A DNA stretch of 14,827 nt from JAPLDB01 sp038206355 (GCA_038206355.1 JBBRAY010000079.1:1-14827), one strand, 5' to 3'. Shown: positions 1 to 7,732, counted from the stretch's first letter. A program made the numbers and translations. The notes: generated by a model from the sequence alone, not told the origin.

Positions 1-25
1 CCTCCTTGCAAACATATGATAACAT

Positions 26-52
26 TGTCATTCAGAGCGCAGCGAAGAATCC
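26..52. repeat. Short dispersed intergenic repeat, Bacteroidota type
   Basis: The stretch starting TGTCATTCAGAGCGCAGCGA and ending GAATC is very close to a short motif (TGTCATTCTGAGCGNAGCGA followed by AGAATC) that I recall as scattered between genes in many Bacteroidota genomes. ATTC at its left and GAAT at its right can pair, so it may form a small hairpin. Only one copy is in this window, so its repetitive nature rests on recalled knowledge. It lies downstream of the last gene of the polysaccharide cluster. Confidence 0.5.
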
Positions 53-138
53 CTTAAAGTAAAATTATTTTTAGTCGGACAGTAATGTAATTTTTTAATT
101 GATTTCCAAAAACTGAAAAAACAAATAAGTCAACCGGC

Positions 139-1761
139 CTAAAATCCAATATTCACAGTAAAGCTCAGTGTAGTTTGTTTGCCTTTTAGGTACGCCATGT
201 TGTACACGTCATCCATGATTCCTTCGTTGTTGCTATTTACAATTGCAAGAGAAGCATAGACATCATTCACCAACTGATATTGAACTTTCATTGCCGTAGT
301 TACCGACTGCCAGTAAACGCGGTCAATAAACGGCAGTCCTTTACCATTCCCTCCGGGATGACCGTCATAATAATATTCAATTCCCTTCTGTGCTTTATTG
401 TAGGAGACCTCAAGACTTAATCTTGCAATGGGTTTATAGCCAAGCGCGAGATACCCTTCCTGTGAATTATCCCCGAGATAATTTCCCATGTTGTATCCAT
501 TCGATTCGAATGTTGTGGTGTTAACATAGTGACGGTATGTTATCGGATTTGTACGCGTGTACTCGGCGGTGATAAAAATATTTTTATGAAAAAGGTTGCT
601 GAACTTCATTCCCAGTTTTCCACTGATAAAATTTGACTGTTGTTTTTTATCGAGTGCATTGCTGAAAGATATCTCATCAATAAATCCGGCTACATAGAGA
701 TGGACATTTCTGATATTCCTCGATGAAATATTAAAAAACATCTGCGCATTTTGCCCGAGTTCATCAGAACCTGTACTTGTTAAAGTATGGTCAACGGATT
801 TATAAAAGAACACCGGAATAAGGTATGCCAGATGAACATTCTGGTCGCTGTAAACAACTGAGTTACCAATAGAGACTTCTAAACCTTTTACAATGGTAAC
901 AGTAGCAAGATTTGCTGCAACATATTTCGGGCGGAAGGTCTCTCTGTTCAATGACCCGTTTACATAATATTTTCTAGTACTGTCAATAACATTACTCACC
1001 AGCCATCCATGAATATAATTAAAATCCAGCCAACGTGCAGGTTTCAGGTGCAGGTGCAGGTGAGCAAATGAAGGTGTTCGGCCGGAAAAAATATTAGAGC
1101 CATGTTCATTGTCACCCCATGTAAAATGGTCTTTGATGGCACCGAAGCTTCCCCATTTCCACGTGTATGTAATTCCTCCACGCATTTCGCTGTAGTCGCC
1201 GCCAACTTTTTCTCCTTTGTATTCAGCGCCGGTATTCTGATTCAGGTAATCAGTATCAGAGAGCTTTATAGATTCATGGTTATCACGGAGGCTTGCATAA
1301 AAGCCAAAACTTTTGCCGATATAACCGTACGCTTCAGCGCCATTCCAGCGGTGATAGTAGTTTCCTGAATCATTTCTGAAATAACTAACGCCGAGTATCG
1401 GATTTATCGTAAATGAGAATAAGGAGTCTTTGAAATAGAAAAGATCGTACCTCCGCTTGAAATTTTTATCCGGCAGCAATTCTTTGTTGTAGTCGCGCAA
1501 ATAAAAATCCAGTTCGCCCTTTTGCCGTTTATTCAACTGATCTCTTTTTTCATTTGCCAGTTGTAATTTTTCAGCAATCAGAATTCTCGCATAAGGTTTC
1601 ACAGCGGTATTAATATCAATCACCTTTGCGCTTGCAAGTTCATCAAGGAAATCATAAATGTCAGTATGAGAAATATGCCGGTAAACTTCCTGGCCGTAGG
1701 ACTGAAAAACGGGTGAAATAAAAAACAAGAACAGCAAATAAGATGTATTCAGTTTTTTCAT
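139..1761 (-). CDS. Wzi-like capsule assembly outer-membrane beta-barrel protein
   Basis: Predicted outer-membrane protein of the Wzi-like capsule assembly family found in Bacteroidota polysaccharide loci. It probably helps attach or organise surface polysaccharide. I chose the start at 1761 (540 aa) because it gives a clean signal peptide: MKKLN, a hydrophobic core (SYLLFLFFISPVF), and a cleavage region near SYGQ-EVYRH. The open frame runs 11 codons further upstream to 1794, but those residues would spoil the signal. The mature part starts with a helical segment (IYDFLDELASAKVID) and then has many alternating aromatic strands typical of a beta-barrel. It ends in TVNIGF, and a terminal Phe is the usual beta-barrel assembly signal. 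It is the last gene of the minus-strand cluster, 67 bp after the sugar transferase. A three-fold CAGGTG repeat at 1045-1062 encodes HLHLHL. Family assignment is by recognition of overall pattern. Confidence 0.75.
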   Translation of the reverse strand: MKKLNTSYLLFLFFISPVFQSYGQEVYRHISHTDIYDFLDELASAKVIDINTAVKPYARILIAEKLQLANEKRDQLNKRQKGELDFYLRDYNKELLPDKNFKRRYDLFYFKDSLFSFTINPILGVSYFRNDSGNYYHRWNGAEAYGYIGKSFGFYASLRDNHESIKLSDTDYLNQNTGAEYKGEKVGGDYSEMRGGITYTWKWGSFGAIKDHFTWGDNEHGSNIFSGRTPSFAHLHLHLKPARWLDFNYIHGWLVSNVIDSTRKYYVNGSLNRETFRPKYVAANLATVTIVKGLEVSIGNSVVYSDQNVHLAYLIPVFFYKSVDHTLTSTGSDELGQNAQMFFNISSRNIRNVHLYVAGFIDEISFSNALDKKQQSNFISGKLGMKFSNLFHKNIFITAEYTRTNPITYRHYVNTTTFESNGYNMGNYLGDNSQEGYLALGYKPIARLSLEVSYNKAQKGIEYYYDGHPGGNGKGLPFIDRVYWQSVTTAMKVQYQLVNDVYASLAIVNSNNEGIMDDVYNMAYLKGKQTTLSFTVNIGF

Positions 1762-1784
1762 GCAGTAGTAAATTTGTTTACTGC
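1762..1784 (-). promoter_or_regulatory. Interrupted inverted repeat just before the wzi-like start codon
   Basis: GCAGTA at 1762-1767 and TACTGC at 1779-1784 are exact inverted repeats separated by 11 AT-rich bases (centre AAATTT). The repeat extends one more pair into the start codon at 1761. In RNA it could form a hairpin that hides the start. In DNA it could be a small operator. No function is known, and a chance palindrome of this size is possible. Confidence 0.3.
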
Positions 1785-1828
1785 AATAATACATTATTTA
1801 GAAGCCCTGACGAAATGCAGTGCAAAGG

Positions 1829-2995
1829 TCAGGCGCTACGGATCTTATTGGAAAAGATATTGAAAAGTGCTTTGTAAAGATATTTGATGTCGGTAGTATA
1901 AGGATGTTTTACTTTTTCCTTCAGGTAAATAGTTTCTGCTTCAATAAATCCGGCTACGCTTTGTTTAAGCAATGAAACGTAAGCTGGAACGCAACCGGGT
2001 TTTTGTTTCAGCCGAAGTGCTTTGATATCGTCAGGAAATTCATTTAGGAAGCGATTGCTGATCGGGCGGATTCCTACCAGTTTCATTTCACCCTTGGCGA
2101 CATTGATTAATTGAGGCATTTCATCAAGCCAGTATTTTCGTAAAAATTTTCCCCAGGTGGTGATCCGAAAATCATCTGCCGGTTTACCGATGTCCTGGTA
2201 TCCGTTCGTACGGATAATATAATCCTGCAGGTATTCAGAATAAGGATGCATGGTCCGGAATTTATATACCTGAATAATCTTTCCATTCTTACCAATCCTT
2301 CTCATTTTGAAAAGTGGTCCATAAGATGGCTTCATATCAAATACCGGCTCTTTCACTTTCTTAACAACGAAATAAAGCGTATTCCTGATTACTTTCAGGT
2401 CTACGATGTCGAAGCCACATGAAACGAGGCGACCCAATACTTCAGCTTTTGACATTACCCTGCTTTTCCCATCGGTAAATAAGAAATATAATCCTCTGGT
2501 AAATTTAAGTTTGGGAAGAATGCGCCTGAATACGAAGTCAAGTGTATAAATAAAATGTGCAATCCCTTTTGGTAATTTCCTGAAAAATCTTGCTTTGCGC
2601 TGTTCACTGACTTCTACAGTACCTATATATAAGGCTCCATCGGTGAGGTGAGAGTTTACTTCTTCAAAAAATTTATTGACCCACCTTACATCATTCACTT
2701 TTTTAAGGTTAACGAGGGCAGTCAAATCATTTGCTAAATGAGTAATGGTATCTTTTGTCCTTGTTCTCAGGATCACTGTATTTTTGTCAGTGAGGCTGAT
2801 ATGTTTGGTCACAAAATTATGTACGTCCTTTTCCATCCCTCCAATTTTGTGAAGGTTTGGCTTGGAATGACGCTTCTTATGCGTTCTCTTATGCGGGAAT
2901 TGATTAATATTTAACGAAGCAGCGTGAGGCGCCGCAACTTCAACCGAGCTTTGCGAAAATTTTGAATATAATAAAGCCTTGTAATTTTTTTTCAT
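1829..2995 (-). CDS. Sugar transferase (phosphoglycosyl transferase) with methyltransferase-like N-terminal domain and no evident membrane anchor
   Basis: The C-terminal part (about residues 225-388 of 388) is a bacterial sugar transferase domain of the WcaJ/PglC class. These enzymes move a sugar-1-phosphate from a UDP-sugar onto undecaprenyl phosphate and so start a polysaccharide repeat unit. Visible hallmarks are RRIGKNGK (232-239), KFRTM (245-249), the Asp-Glu pair D291-E292 in LDEMPQL, and KGEMKLVGIRP (301-311). The N-terminal ~210 residues resemble a decayed SAM-methyltransferase fold (WVNKFFEEVNSHLTDGALYIG) but lack the glycine-rich SAM loop. Residues 33-52 are rich in Lys, Arg and His. 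The hydrophobic reentrant helix that normally precedes the catalytic domain is not seen: residues 213-230 are polar. The start at 2995 has a TAATTTTG promoter box about 26 bp upstream. A 336-bp gap separates it from the preceding gene. The architecture is familiar to me from Bacteroidota, but its exact substrate is unknown. Confidence 0.8.
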   Translation of the reverse strand: MKKNYKALLYSKFSQSSVEVAAPHAASLNINQFPHKRTHKKRHSKPNLHKIGGMEKDVHNFVTKHISLTDKNTVILRTRTKDTITHLANDLTALVNLKKVNDVRWVNKFFEEVNSHLTDGALYIGTVEVSEQRKARFFRKLPKGIAHFIYTLDFVFRRILPKLKFTRGLYFLFTDGKSRVMSKAEVLGRLVSCGFDIVDLKVIRNTLYFVVKKVKEPVFDMKPSYGPLFKMRRIGKNGKIIQVYKFRTMHPYSEYLQDYIIRTNGYQDIGKPADDFRITTWGKFLRKYWLDEMPQLINVAKGEMKLVGIRPISNRFLNEFPDDIKALRLKQKPGCVPAYVSLLKQSVAGFIEAETIYLKEKVKHPYTTDIKYLYKALFNIFSNKIRSA

Positions 2996-3020
2996 ATTGA
3001 TATCTCATCCCCCAGGGTAC

Positions 3021-3028
3021 CAAAATTA
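3021..3028 (-). promoter_or_regulatory. Putative -7 promoter box (TAATTTTG) for the sugar transferase
   Basis: Read on the minus strand, 3028-3021 is TAATTTTG, which matches the Bacteroidota -7 consensus TAnnTTTG. Transcription would begin near 3015, leaving a leader of about 20 bases before the ATG at 2995. I see no convincing -33 element. An independent promoter here fits the long gap before this gene. Confidence 0.4.
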
Positions 3029-3187
3029 TCAGCTTTTCGATGATTTTGCTCTATTTAATCCGAATCCCCATCTATAACAACGCGAATATAATTAATAAAT
3101 CTTGCAATGTCAAGAAAATGGGATAAATGTTTAAAACCGTTAAGCTAAGTTTCGAAACAGGAAGAAAATTTCGCAGAAAATCAACTT

Positions 3188-3209
3188 CCCCCACTCCAAT
3201 ATTTGGGGG
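3188..3209. other. GC-rich stem-loop in the intergenic gap
   Basis: CCCCCA (3188-3193) and TGGGGG (3204-3209) pair perfectly around a 10-base loop in an otherwise AT-rich region. No run of T follows on either strand, so it is not a standard intrinsic terminator. It could be an attenuator, an RNA-processing site or a protein target. Confidence 0.4.
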
Positions 3210-3283
3210 CACTAAAGTAACAGGTTAATTTACAACAACAAAAAAAAATCAGCCCTTTTTTAAAAAACTTGGAATAATACTGT

Positions 3284-3312
3284 AATAAAGCGGCTTAATT
3301 TTGCACTTTATT
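3284..3312 (-). terminator. Possible hairpin downstream of the DUF354-type gene
   Basis: On the minus strand AATAAAGTG and CGCTTTATT form a 9-pair stem (one G-T wobble) around an 11-base loop, beginning 20 bases after the stop codon at 3332. The stem is AT-rich and no clear U tract follows at once, so terminator activity is only a guess. Confidence 0.25.
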
Positions 3313-3331
3313 TTAAGTAAGACAAAAACAA

Positions 3332-4372
3332 TCATTTGAAATTTATAAAGAGCTCAAACATAATTTTGCTCATGTCATCTTTCACTGCCAGCATTTGCAT
3401 TCGCTTTTCCATCCAGCGATTTTTTAAACCGGGAATTGCAGACAACTCTGAGATGGTCTGAAATAATTTCTCTTTTTGATCTGTTTTGATTCCGAAAGTA
3501 AGTCCAAATCTTGTTTCAAGCTCTGTAAGATATCCGAGCTCGCCAACAAAATCATTAAACCGGATTGACGGTGTTCCAAGAACGGCAGCTTCTGCAGCCA
3601 TTGTCTGACTGTCGCCAATATACATTGTCGCATAATATAAAGCGTTGTGGATCTCAAGCGGCGGAATTGCTATCCTGAATTTTTCAAATTGCGGTTCCAG
3701 TTTTCTCTCGCTGGTAATAAACACATTTCCTGATGGAGATAAAATGGAAATGATTCGCTCTGCTATGTCAGCGGATATCCCTTTCTTACCGGAGTCATGG
3801 TGTGCGGTGAGTTGCGCAAAACGCAAAATAAAATATCGTTTACCCAACTTGTATTTTTCAACCACAGATTCGTCAGGAGTAAAGTGATCAGGATGGAGAT
3901 ATGCGAGTTCGTGGTAACTGTTGTGCGGGATCTTTTTATTATTCCATTTTCCGCAGTCACAACATTCAGGTGCAAGAATTTTTGTGGCAAAGGGATAACC
4001 GAGCTTTGCGAATAGCGGAACAGCAGCGGCATCGTCTTCATTTACATTGATGCTTGGAATGCCAAGTAATTTACCCACCTGACCCAATTCAGTTGAGGTG
4101 CCTATCATTAAGTCAGGCTTATAGGATTTGGCTATCTTCAATATTGCCCAATCCCTCTTTAATAAACCAAGTGCAATCTGCCATTTGCTGTCGCCCCTGT
4201 CTCCCTGCATGATGTTGGTGTATTCCCATCCGCTGTCTTTCAATAAATTTTCAAGAATGTCTTTTTTCTTAATGAGCACCCGGGCGTCGTGTCCTGCATT
4301 TTTAAGTAGGATGATTACATTCTTAAATAAATGAAAATGTGCAGGATGTCCGAGGTAAAAGAGATAGCGCAT
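3332..4372 (-). CDS. DUF354 family protein, predicted GT-B-fold glycosyltransferase/epimerase-like
   Basis: This 346-aa soluble protein has the look of the DUF354 family (PF04007), which is built like GT-B glycosyltransferases and UDP-GlcNAc 2-epimerases. The N-terminal Rossmann half starts MRYLFYLGHPAHFHLFKNV (HPAHFH at 9-14) and includes GTSTELGQVGKLLGIPSI (91-108). The C-terminal half carries GDSQTMAAEAAVLGTPSIR (253-271), the place where related enzymes hold the nucleotide of the donor. There is no signal peptide or membrane segment. It lies 29 bp after the helical-barrel gene and ends the upstream block of the cluster. A role in transferring or modifying a sugar of the surface polysaccharide is likely from context. 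The actual reaction is unknown, and an epimerase role (WbpI-like fold) cannot be excluded. Confidence 0.75.
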   Translation of the reverse strand: MRYLFYLGHPAHFHLFKNVIILLKNAGHDARVLIKKKDILENLLKDSGWEYTNIMQGDRGDSKWQIALGLLKRDWAILKIAKSYKPDLMIGTSTELGQVGKLLGIPSINVNEDDAAAVPLFAKLGYPFATKILAPECCDCGKWNNKKIPHNSYHELAYLHPDHFTPDESVVEKYKLGKRYFILRFAQLTAHHDSGKKGISADIAERIISILSPSGNVFITSERKLEPQFEKFRIAIPPLEIHNALYYATMYIGDSQTMAAEAAVLGTPSIRFNDFVGELGYLTELETRFGLTFGIKTDQKEKLFQTISELSAIPGLKNRWMEKRMQMLAVKDDMSKIMFELFINFK

Positions 4373-4401
4373 TGCGAGGCCTTGTGACGGGCGAATTTAA
4401 T

Positions 4402-5586
4402 TTAAAAATGATTTGTTCTTTCGGCAAAAATTAATTCTGTGAGTGCAAGCATCATCCATGCTTCACTCCACCGCATAAAAGGGATTTTGTTTGTATAAGC
4501 GGGTAAAATACGGTAATAAAAAAAATCTTTTTTCGCATCCCACATATTAGCAATTGTAAAATCAGCAATTGTTTTTGCAAATGAAAAATAATCCGGTGAT
4601 CTGTTTATGTTTTTTGAAAACGTAATAATGCCTTGCGCCTGGTTGTGAATTTCAACAGGAAATTTTTTTGGAATTCTCCATAGTGACCGGCCTTCTTCAG
4701 TGAACTGAACGTTCCTGAAATAATCAAGTCCTTTTTTTATTGCTTCGGCGTACTTATTATCTGACGGGTTGCAATGTTTAATGACTTCGGATAATGAATC
4801 AATTACATACCCCTGGTGAAAATCAATCTGCACTTTCTCTTTACCTGTTTCAGGAACAATGTCATAGTTCCAGTGTCCGTCGTTGTGCTGGTGCGCGACA
4901 ACAAAATCAGAGGCACGCAATGCCAGGTCATTTAGCTGCTTGTCACCTGTGATTGAAAATAATTTTGCGAGCACCTCTGCTCCGAGCATGCTTGCGTTGT
5001 AACAACAATCTTTAATGACATCAGTATAAGAAAAACAAATTCCGTCTTTGGTCTCTGTCACCGGCAGGTCCTGAAGAATATATTTTGAAGCGCCGGCAAG
5101 CAAATCAACTGCGCGTTCATCTTTTGTGGTAAGATAGTACTCGTAAATCCCTTTGCAGATAAAAGAGGTAACAACAATAGAAGGATAATAAGCAGGAAGT
5201 GTTTTCTGCGTACTTGCCCACACGAAATTGTAACCCCAACAATGACCGCTGTATCCTTTCGTATAATTTTTAAGCAGCCATTCAAAAATAAATTTCATCT
5301 GACTTCTGCATACATCCTGTTCCATTCCCCGCTGCATCAATGAATAACTATGCAGAAACAATCCCATTGCTTTGGGGTTGATTTCTTTTTTAATACCAAT
5401 CAGTGGCCTGATGTTAACAGGATTTCTTTTCTGCAACTGAATGGCGATGACCTTTCCCCATTTTCCGAATATCCCAAATGGTAAAAAAGAATTCAGCGTA
5501 TCATAAGGATCATAGCCGCTGTAATTCTCGTGCTCAATGTACTTTGTGAGCCGGGAATGCACCTTTATATATTGATCCATGAGCAA
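4402..5586 (-). CDS. Uncharacterised alpha/alpha-barrel (six-hairpin-like) protein of polysaccharide clusters
   Basis: This 394-aa protein has no signal peptide or transmembrane segment. Its composition is that of an alpha/alpha toroid: repeated amphipathic helices with conserved aromatic loops. Distinct motifs are GHCWGYNFVWAS (114-125), NASMLGAEVLAKL (197-209), HWNYD (238-242), DFHQGYVIDSL (255-265), EIHNQAQGIITF (312-323) and PFMRWSEAWMMLALTEL (369-385). Such proteins in Bacteroidota sugar clusters are often mislabelled 'delta-aminolevulinic acid dehydratase', and nothing here supports that. The fold is shared by six-hairpin glycosidases, polysaccharide lyases and the C-terminal domain of glucuronyl C5-epimerases, so a role on an intracellular uronic-acid-containing glycan is conceivable. 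Start codons at 5586 (used) and 5580 are equally plausible. It follows the fused oxidoreductase by 22 bp and probably shares its transcript. I do not know its function. Confidence 0.6.
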   Translation of the reverse strand: MLMDQYIKVHSRLTKYIEHENYSGYDPYDTLNSFLPFGIFGKWGKVIAIQLQKRNPVNIRPLIGIKKEINPKAMGLFLHSYSLMQRGMEQDVCRSQMKFIFEWLLKNYTKGYSGHCWGYNFVWASTQKTLPAYYPSIVVTSFICKGIYEYYLTTKDERAVDLLAGASKYILQDLPVTETKDGICFSYTDVIKDCCYNASMLGAEVLAKLFSITGDKQLNDLALRASDFVVAHQHNDGHWNYDIVPETGKEKVQIDFHQGYVIDSLSEVIKHCNPSDNKYAEAIKKGLDYFRNVQFTEEGRSLWRIPKKFPVEIHNQAQGIITFSKNINRSPDYFSFAKTIADFTIANMWDAKKDFFYYRILPAYTNKIPFMRWSEAWMMLALTELIFAERTNHF

Positions 5587-5608
5587 ATCTTAATGAAATA
5601 TCGGAAGC

Positions 5609-7732
5609 TCACAGGTGAATCACTTCACCTTTGCGGGCAATTGACTCCAGTACTTTAAAGGTAGCGAGTGTAGAAGTATATAAATCATCAAAAGAAATCG
5701 GCGACGGGTTTCCGTTTTTCACAGCATCCATAAATGCCGCCACTTCTGCTTTATGGCCTTTGTCCTGGGTGCCCGAATTTTCCTTTTTTGTTTTTCCAAA
5801 TACCTTCAGCGATTTAAAATCTTCCAGCACGCTCACCACTCCACCTGAAAATACTTCGAGATATTCCTTGGGCAAATTTTTATTTCCGTTACTGAAGTAA
5901 GAGAGGTTTGCAACACTTCCATTTGCAAAGTGCAATGCGATGGCAACGGTATCCTGAAGGGAATGGGGATCGTTCATCGAAATTGCAGACACAGATGTTA
6001 TGGTTGCACCTGCGAGGTACATACACAAGTCAATGAAATGGCATGCTTCACCTATAATTCTTCCCCCTCCGATGGCAGGATCATGTACCCAGTGATCGGG
6101 CGGAACAATGCCGGCATTAATCCTGTAATTGATTGCTTTGGGCGTTGCCTCAGTGAGGGACTTTTTCAGTTGCTGAATCATCGGGGCAAACCTCCTGTTG
6201 AAACCAACCATTACGCGTACCTGAGATTCTGAATAGACGGATTTAATTTCTTCCAGTTCGCCTTCATTCATGCACAAAGGTTTTTCGACAAATACATTTT
6301 TTCCTGCCTTCATGGCATCAAGCACATACCCGGCATGGGTGTGGTGTCGTGTGGCAATAAAAATGGTTGAAATTGATTTGTCAGAAATAATTTCATCGGC
6401 ATTTCCTGTACAATAACTGAAACCGTATTTATCACCGATGTTCCGTGCATTATTGGATCGGGAGGTAGCCACGCCAATAAATTTTGCATGGTCCTTTAGC
6501 GCCGGAATTAAAAAATTCTGACCAAAAGATCCTGCACCGATCAATCCGATATTAATACCTGAAGGAGGAACAGATTTATCTGAGATCTGAATTTTAGTCT
6601 TCAGCTCCTTTTTATCATCGTACCTGAGTAGTATCCCTGTGAAGGGCTCGCTTCTGTCGAGGATCATCTGGTATGCATCCGGCGCTTTGATAAAATCAAA
6701 AACGTGAGAGGTAAGTACATTCACATTTACTTTTCCTTCTCCGAGCAATTCCACGAAGGACTGCATGTTTCTGTTTTCTGTCCAACGTACAAACTCGTAC
6801 GGATAATCAATACCGCCTTCTTCATATTCTGTATCATAGCGACCGGGGCCATAGGAACAGGACATTCTCAATTCGAGTTCCTTCATATAGTAATTTTTCC
6901 TGCTGAAGCCGGTGGGCACTGCACCAACGACAACGACTTTCGATTTACGCCGTGCAACAGATCCCGCCAGTTCAATAGGATCACTGGAAGAAGTTGCAGC
7001 GGTGATAATCACTGCATCGCAACCATATCCGTCTGTCAGGTTAAAAATGATTTGTTCAATGTCGTCACGAGAACGTTCGTAACAATTTCTGAGACCGTTT
7101 TTCAGCGCAGTTGCGACCTGTTTTCCGTCAATGTCAATACCAATCGCTTTGATACCACCGGCATTCAGTATCTGCATGGTAAGCTGTCCGAGCAAACCCA
7201 GCCCGATGACCACAGCATTTTCACCAATACGTAAATCTGCCTGTCGAACGCCCTGCATGGCAATTGCACCGAGGGTTGTGAATGATGCCTGCTGGAATGA
7301 AACAGACTCCGGCAATTTGACGCAAAGATTTTTCGGAAGGGCAATTACTTCAGCATGATTTGCAGAGGACCCTCCGCATGCCACACGGTCGCCGACTTTA
7401 AATTCTGTAACATCAGCAGCGACGGCGACAACAACTCCGGCGCAACTGTAACCCAAAGCAGAGGGTGCGTCAAGGCGGTTCATCACCATCCGGTACGTAT
7501 CTTTTATTCCGAATGTACGCGCCGCATCAATTACTTTTTTCACTTCATCTTTCCGCGCCCGTGCTTTGCCGATCATGCTCAGGCGTGCATCCTTCACAGA
7601 TTTTCCTTCTGTACCTGCACTGATAAGAGAAAATTGATTTCGTACCATTACCATTCCCGCATTCAATGCAGGGAACGGTACTTCAAGGATTTTCATTTCC
7701 CCGCTCTTCAGATTTTGAGTAAGCTGTTCCAT
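5609..7732 (-). CDS. Bi-domain oxidoreductase: zinc-type alcohol dehydrogenase-like half fused to Gfo/Idh/MocA half
   Basis: This 707-aa protein joins two dehydrogenases. Residues 1-370 are a medium-chain dehydrogenase: SLISAGTEG (35-43), GYSCAGVV (94-101), and a nucleotide-binding GLGLLG (177-182). The usual catalytic zinc ligands are not obvious. Residues 390-707 form a Gfo/Idh/MocA oxidoreductase: NAD(P)-binding GAGSFG (399-404), the EKP motif with its catalytic Lys (483-485), and GGGRIIGEACHFIDL (555-569), which holds the active-site His565 and Asp568. Fusions of this type recur in polysaccharide clusters of many bacteria and are named only by architecture. The joining suggests two successive redox steps on one sugar, perhaps keto formation and reduction, but no substrate is established. 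It starts 4 bp after the stop of the GT4 gene, so translation is probably coupled, and is followed by the helical-barrel gene. Confidence 0.85.
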   Translation of the reverse strand: MEQLTQNLKSGEMKILEVPFPALNAGMVMVRNQFSLISAGTEGKSVKDARLSMIGKARARKDEVKKVIDAARTFGIKDTYRMVMNRLDAPSALGYSCAGVVVAVAADVTEFKVGDRVACGGSSANHAEVIALPKNLCVKLPESVSFQQASFTTLGAIAMQGVRQADLRIGENAVVIGLGLLGQLTMQILNAGGIKAIGIDIDGKQVATALKNGLRNCYERSRDDIEQIIFNLTDGYGCDAVIITAATSSSDPIELAGSVARRKSKVVVVGAVPTGFSRKNYYMKELELRMSCSYGPGRYDTEYEEGGIDYPYEFVRWTENRNMQSFVELLGEGKVNVNVLTSHVFDFIKAPDAYQMILDRSEPFTGILLRYDDKKELKTKIQISDKSVPPSGINIGLIGAGSFGQNFLIPALKDHAKFIGVATSRSNNARNIGDKYGFSYCTGNADEIISDKSISTIFIATRHHTHAGYVLDAMKAGKNVFVEKPLCMNEGELEEIKSVYSESQVRVMVGFNRRFAPMIQQLKKSLTEATPKAINYRINAGIVPPDHWVHDPAIGGGRIIGEACHFIDLCMYLAGATITSVSAISMNDPHSLQDTVAIALHFANGSVANLSYFSNGNKNLPKEYLEVFSGGVVSVLEDFKSLKVFGKTKKENSGTQDKGHKAEVAAFMDAVKNGNPSPISFDDLYTSTLATFKVLESIARKGEVIHL

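Larger units (their letters stand above)
3029..3331. other. Intergenic gap within the polysaccharide cluster
   Basis: About 300 non-coding bases separate the DUF354-type gene from the sugar transferase. They contain a GC-rich stem-loop at 3188-3209, an AT-rich stem-loop at 3284-3312, and homopolymer runs near 3238-3267 (A and T tracts). I see no protein-coding frame of plausible length and no RNA gene that I recognise. The gap divides the minus-strand cluster into an upstream block and a two-gene downstream block. Confidence 0.5.

Noticed and set aside
3296..3303. Plus-strand TAATTTTG promoter box
   Set aside because: It matches the consensus but points into the antisense of the DUF354-type gene with no plus-strand gene behind it. 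In AT-rich intergenic DNA a chance match is likely.
4402..5586. Delta-aminolevulinic acid dehydratase
   Set aside because: This label is sometimes attached to such proteins, but the active-site lysines and metal-binding cysteine cluster of HemB are absent and the helical-barrel pattern is unlike a TIM barrel.
6704..7234. 176-codon plus-strand open frame opposite the fused oxidoreductase
   Set aside because: It lies wholly antisense to a well-supported gene, has no recognisable domain, and is Cys/His/Phe-rich as expected of a shadow frame.
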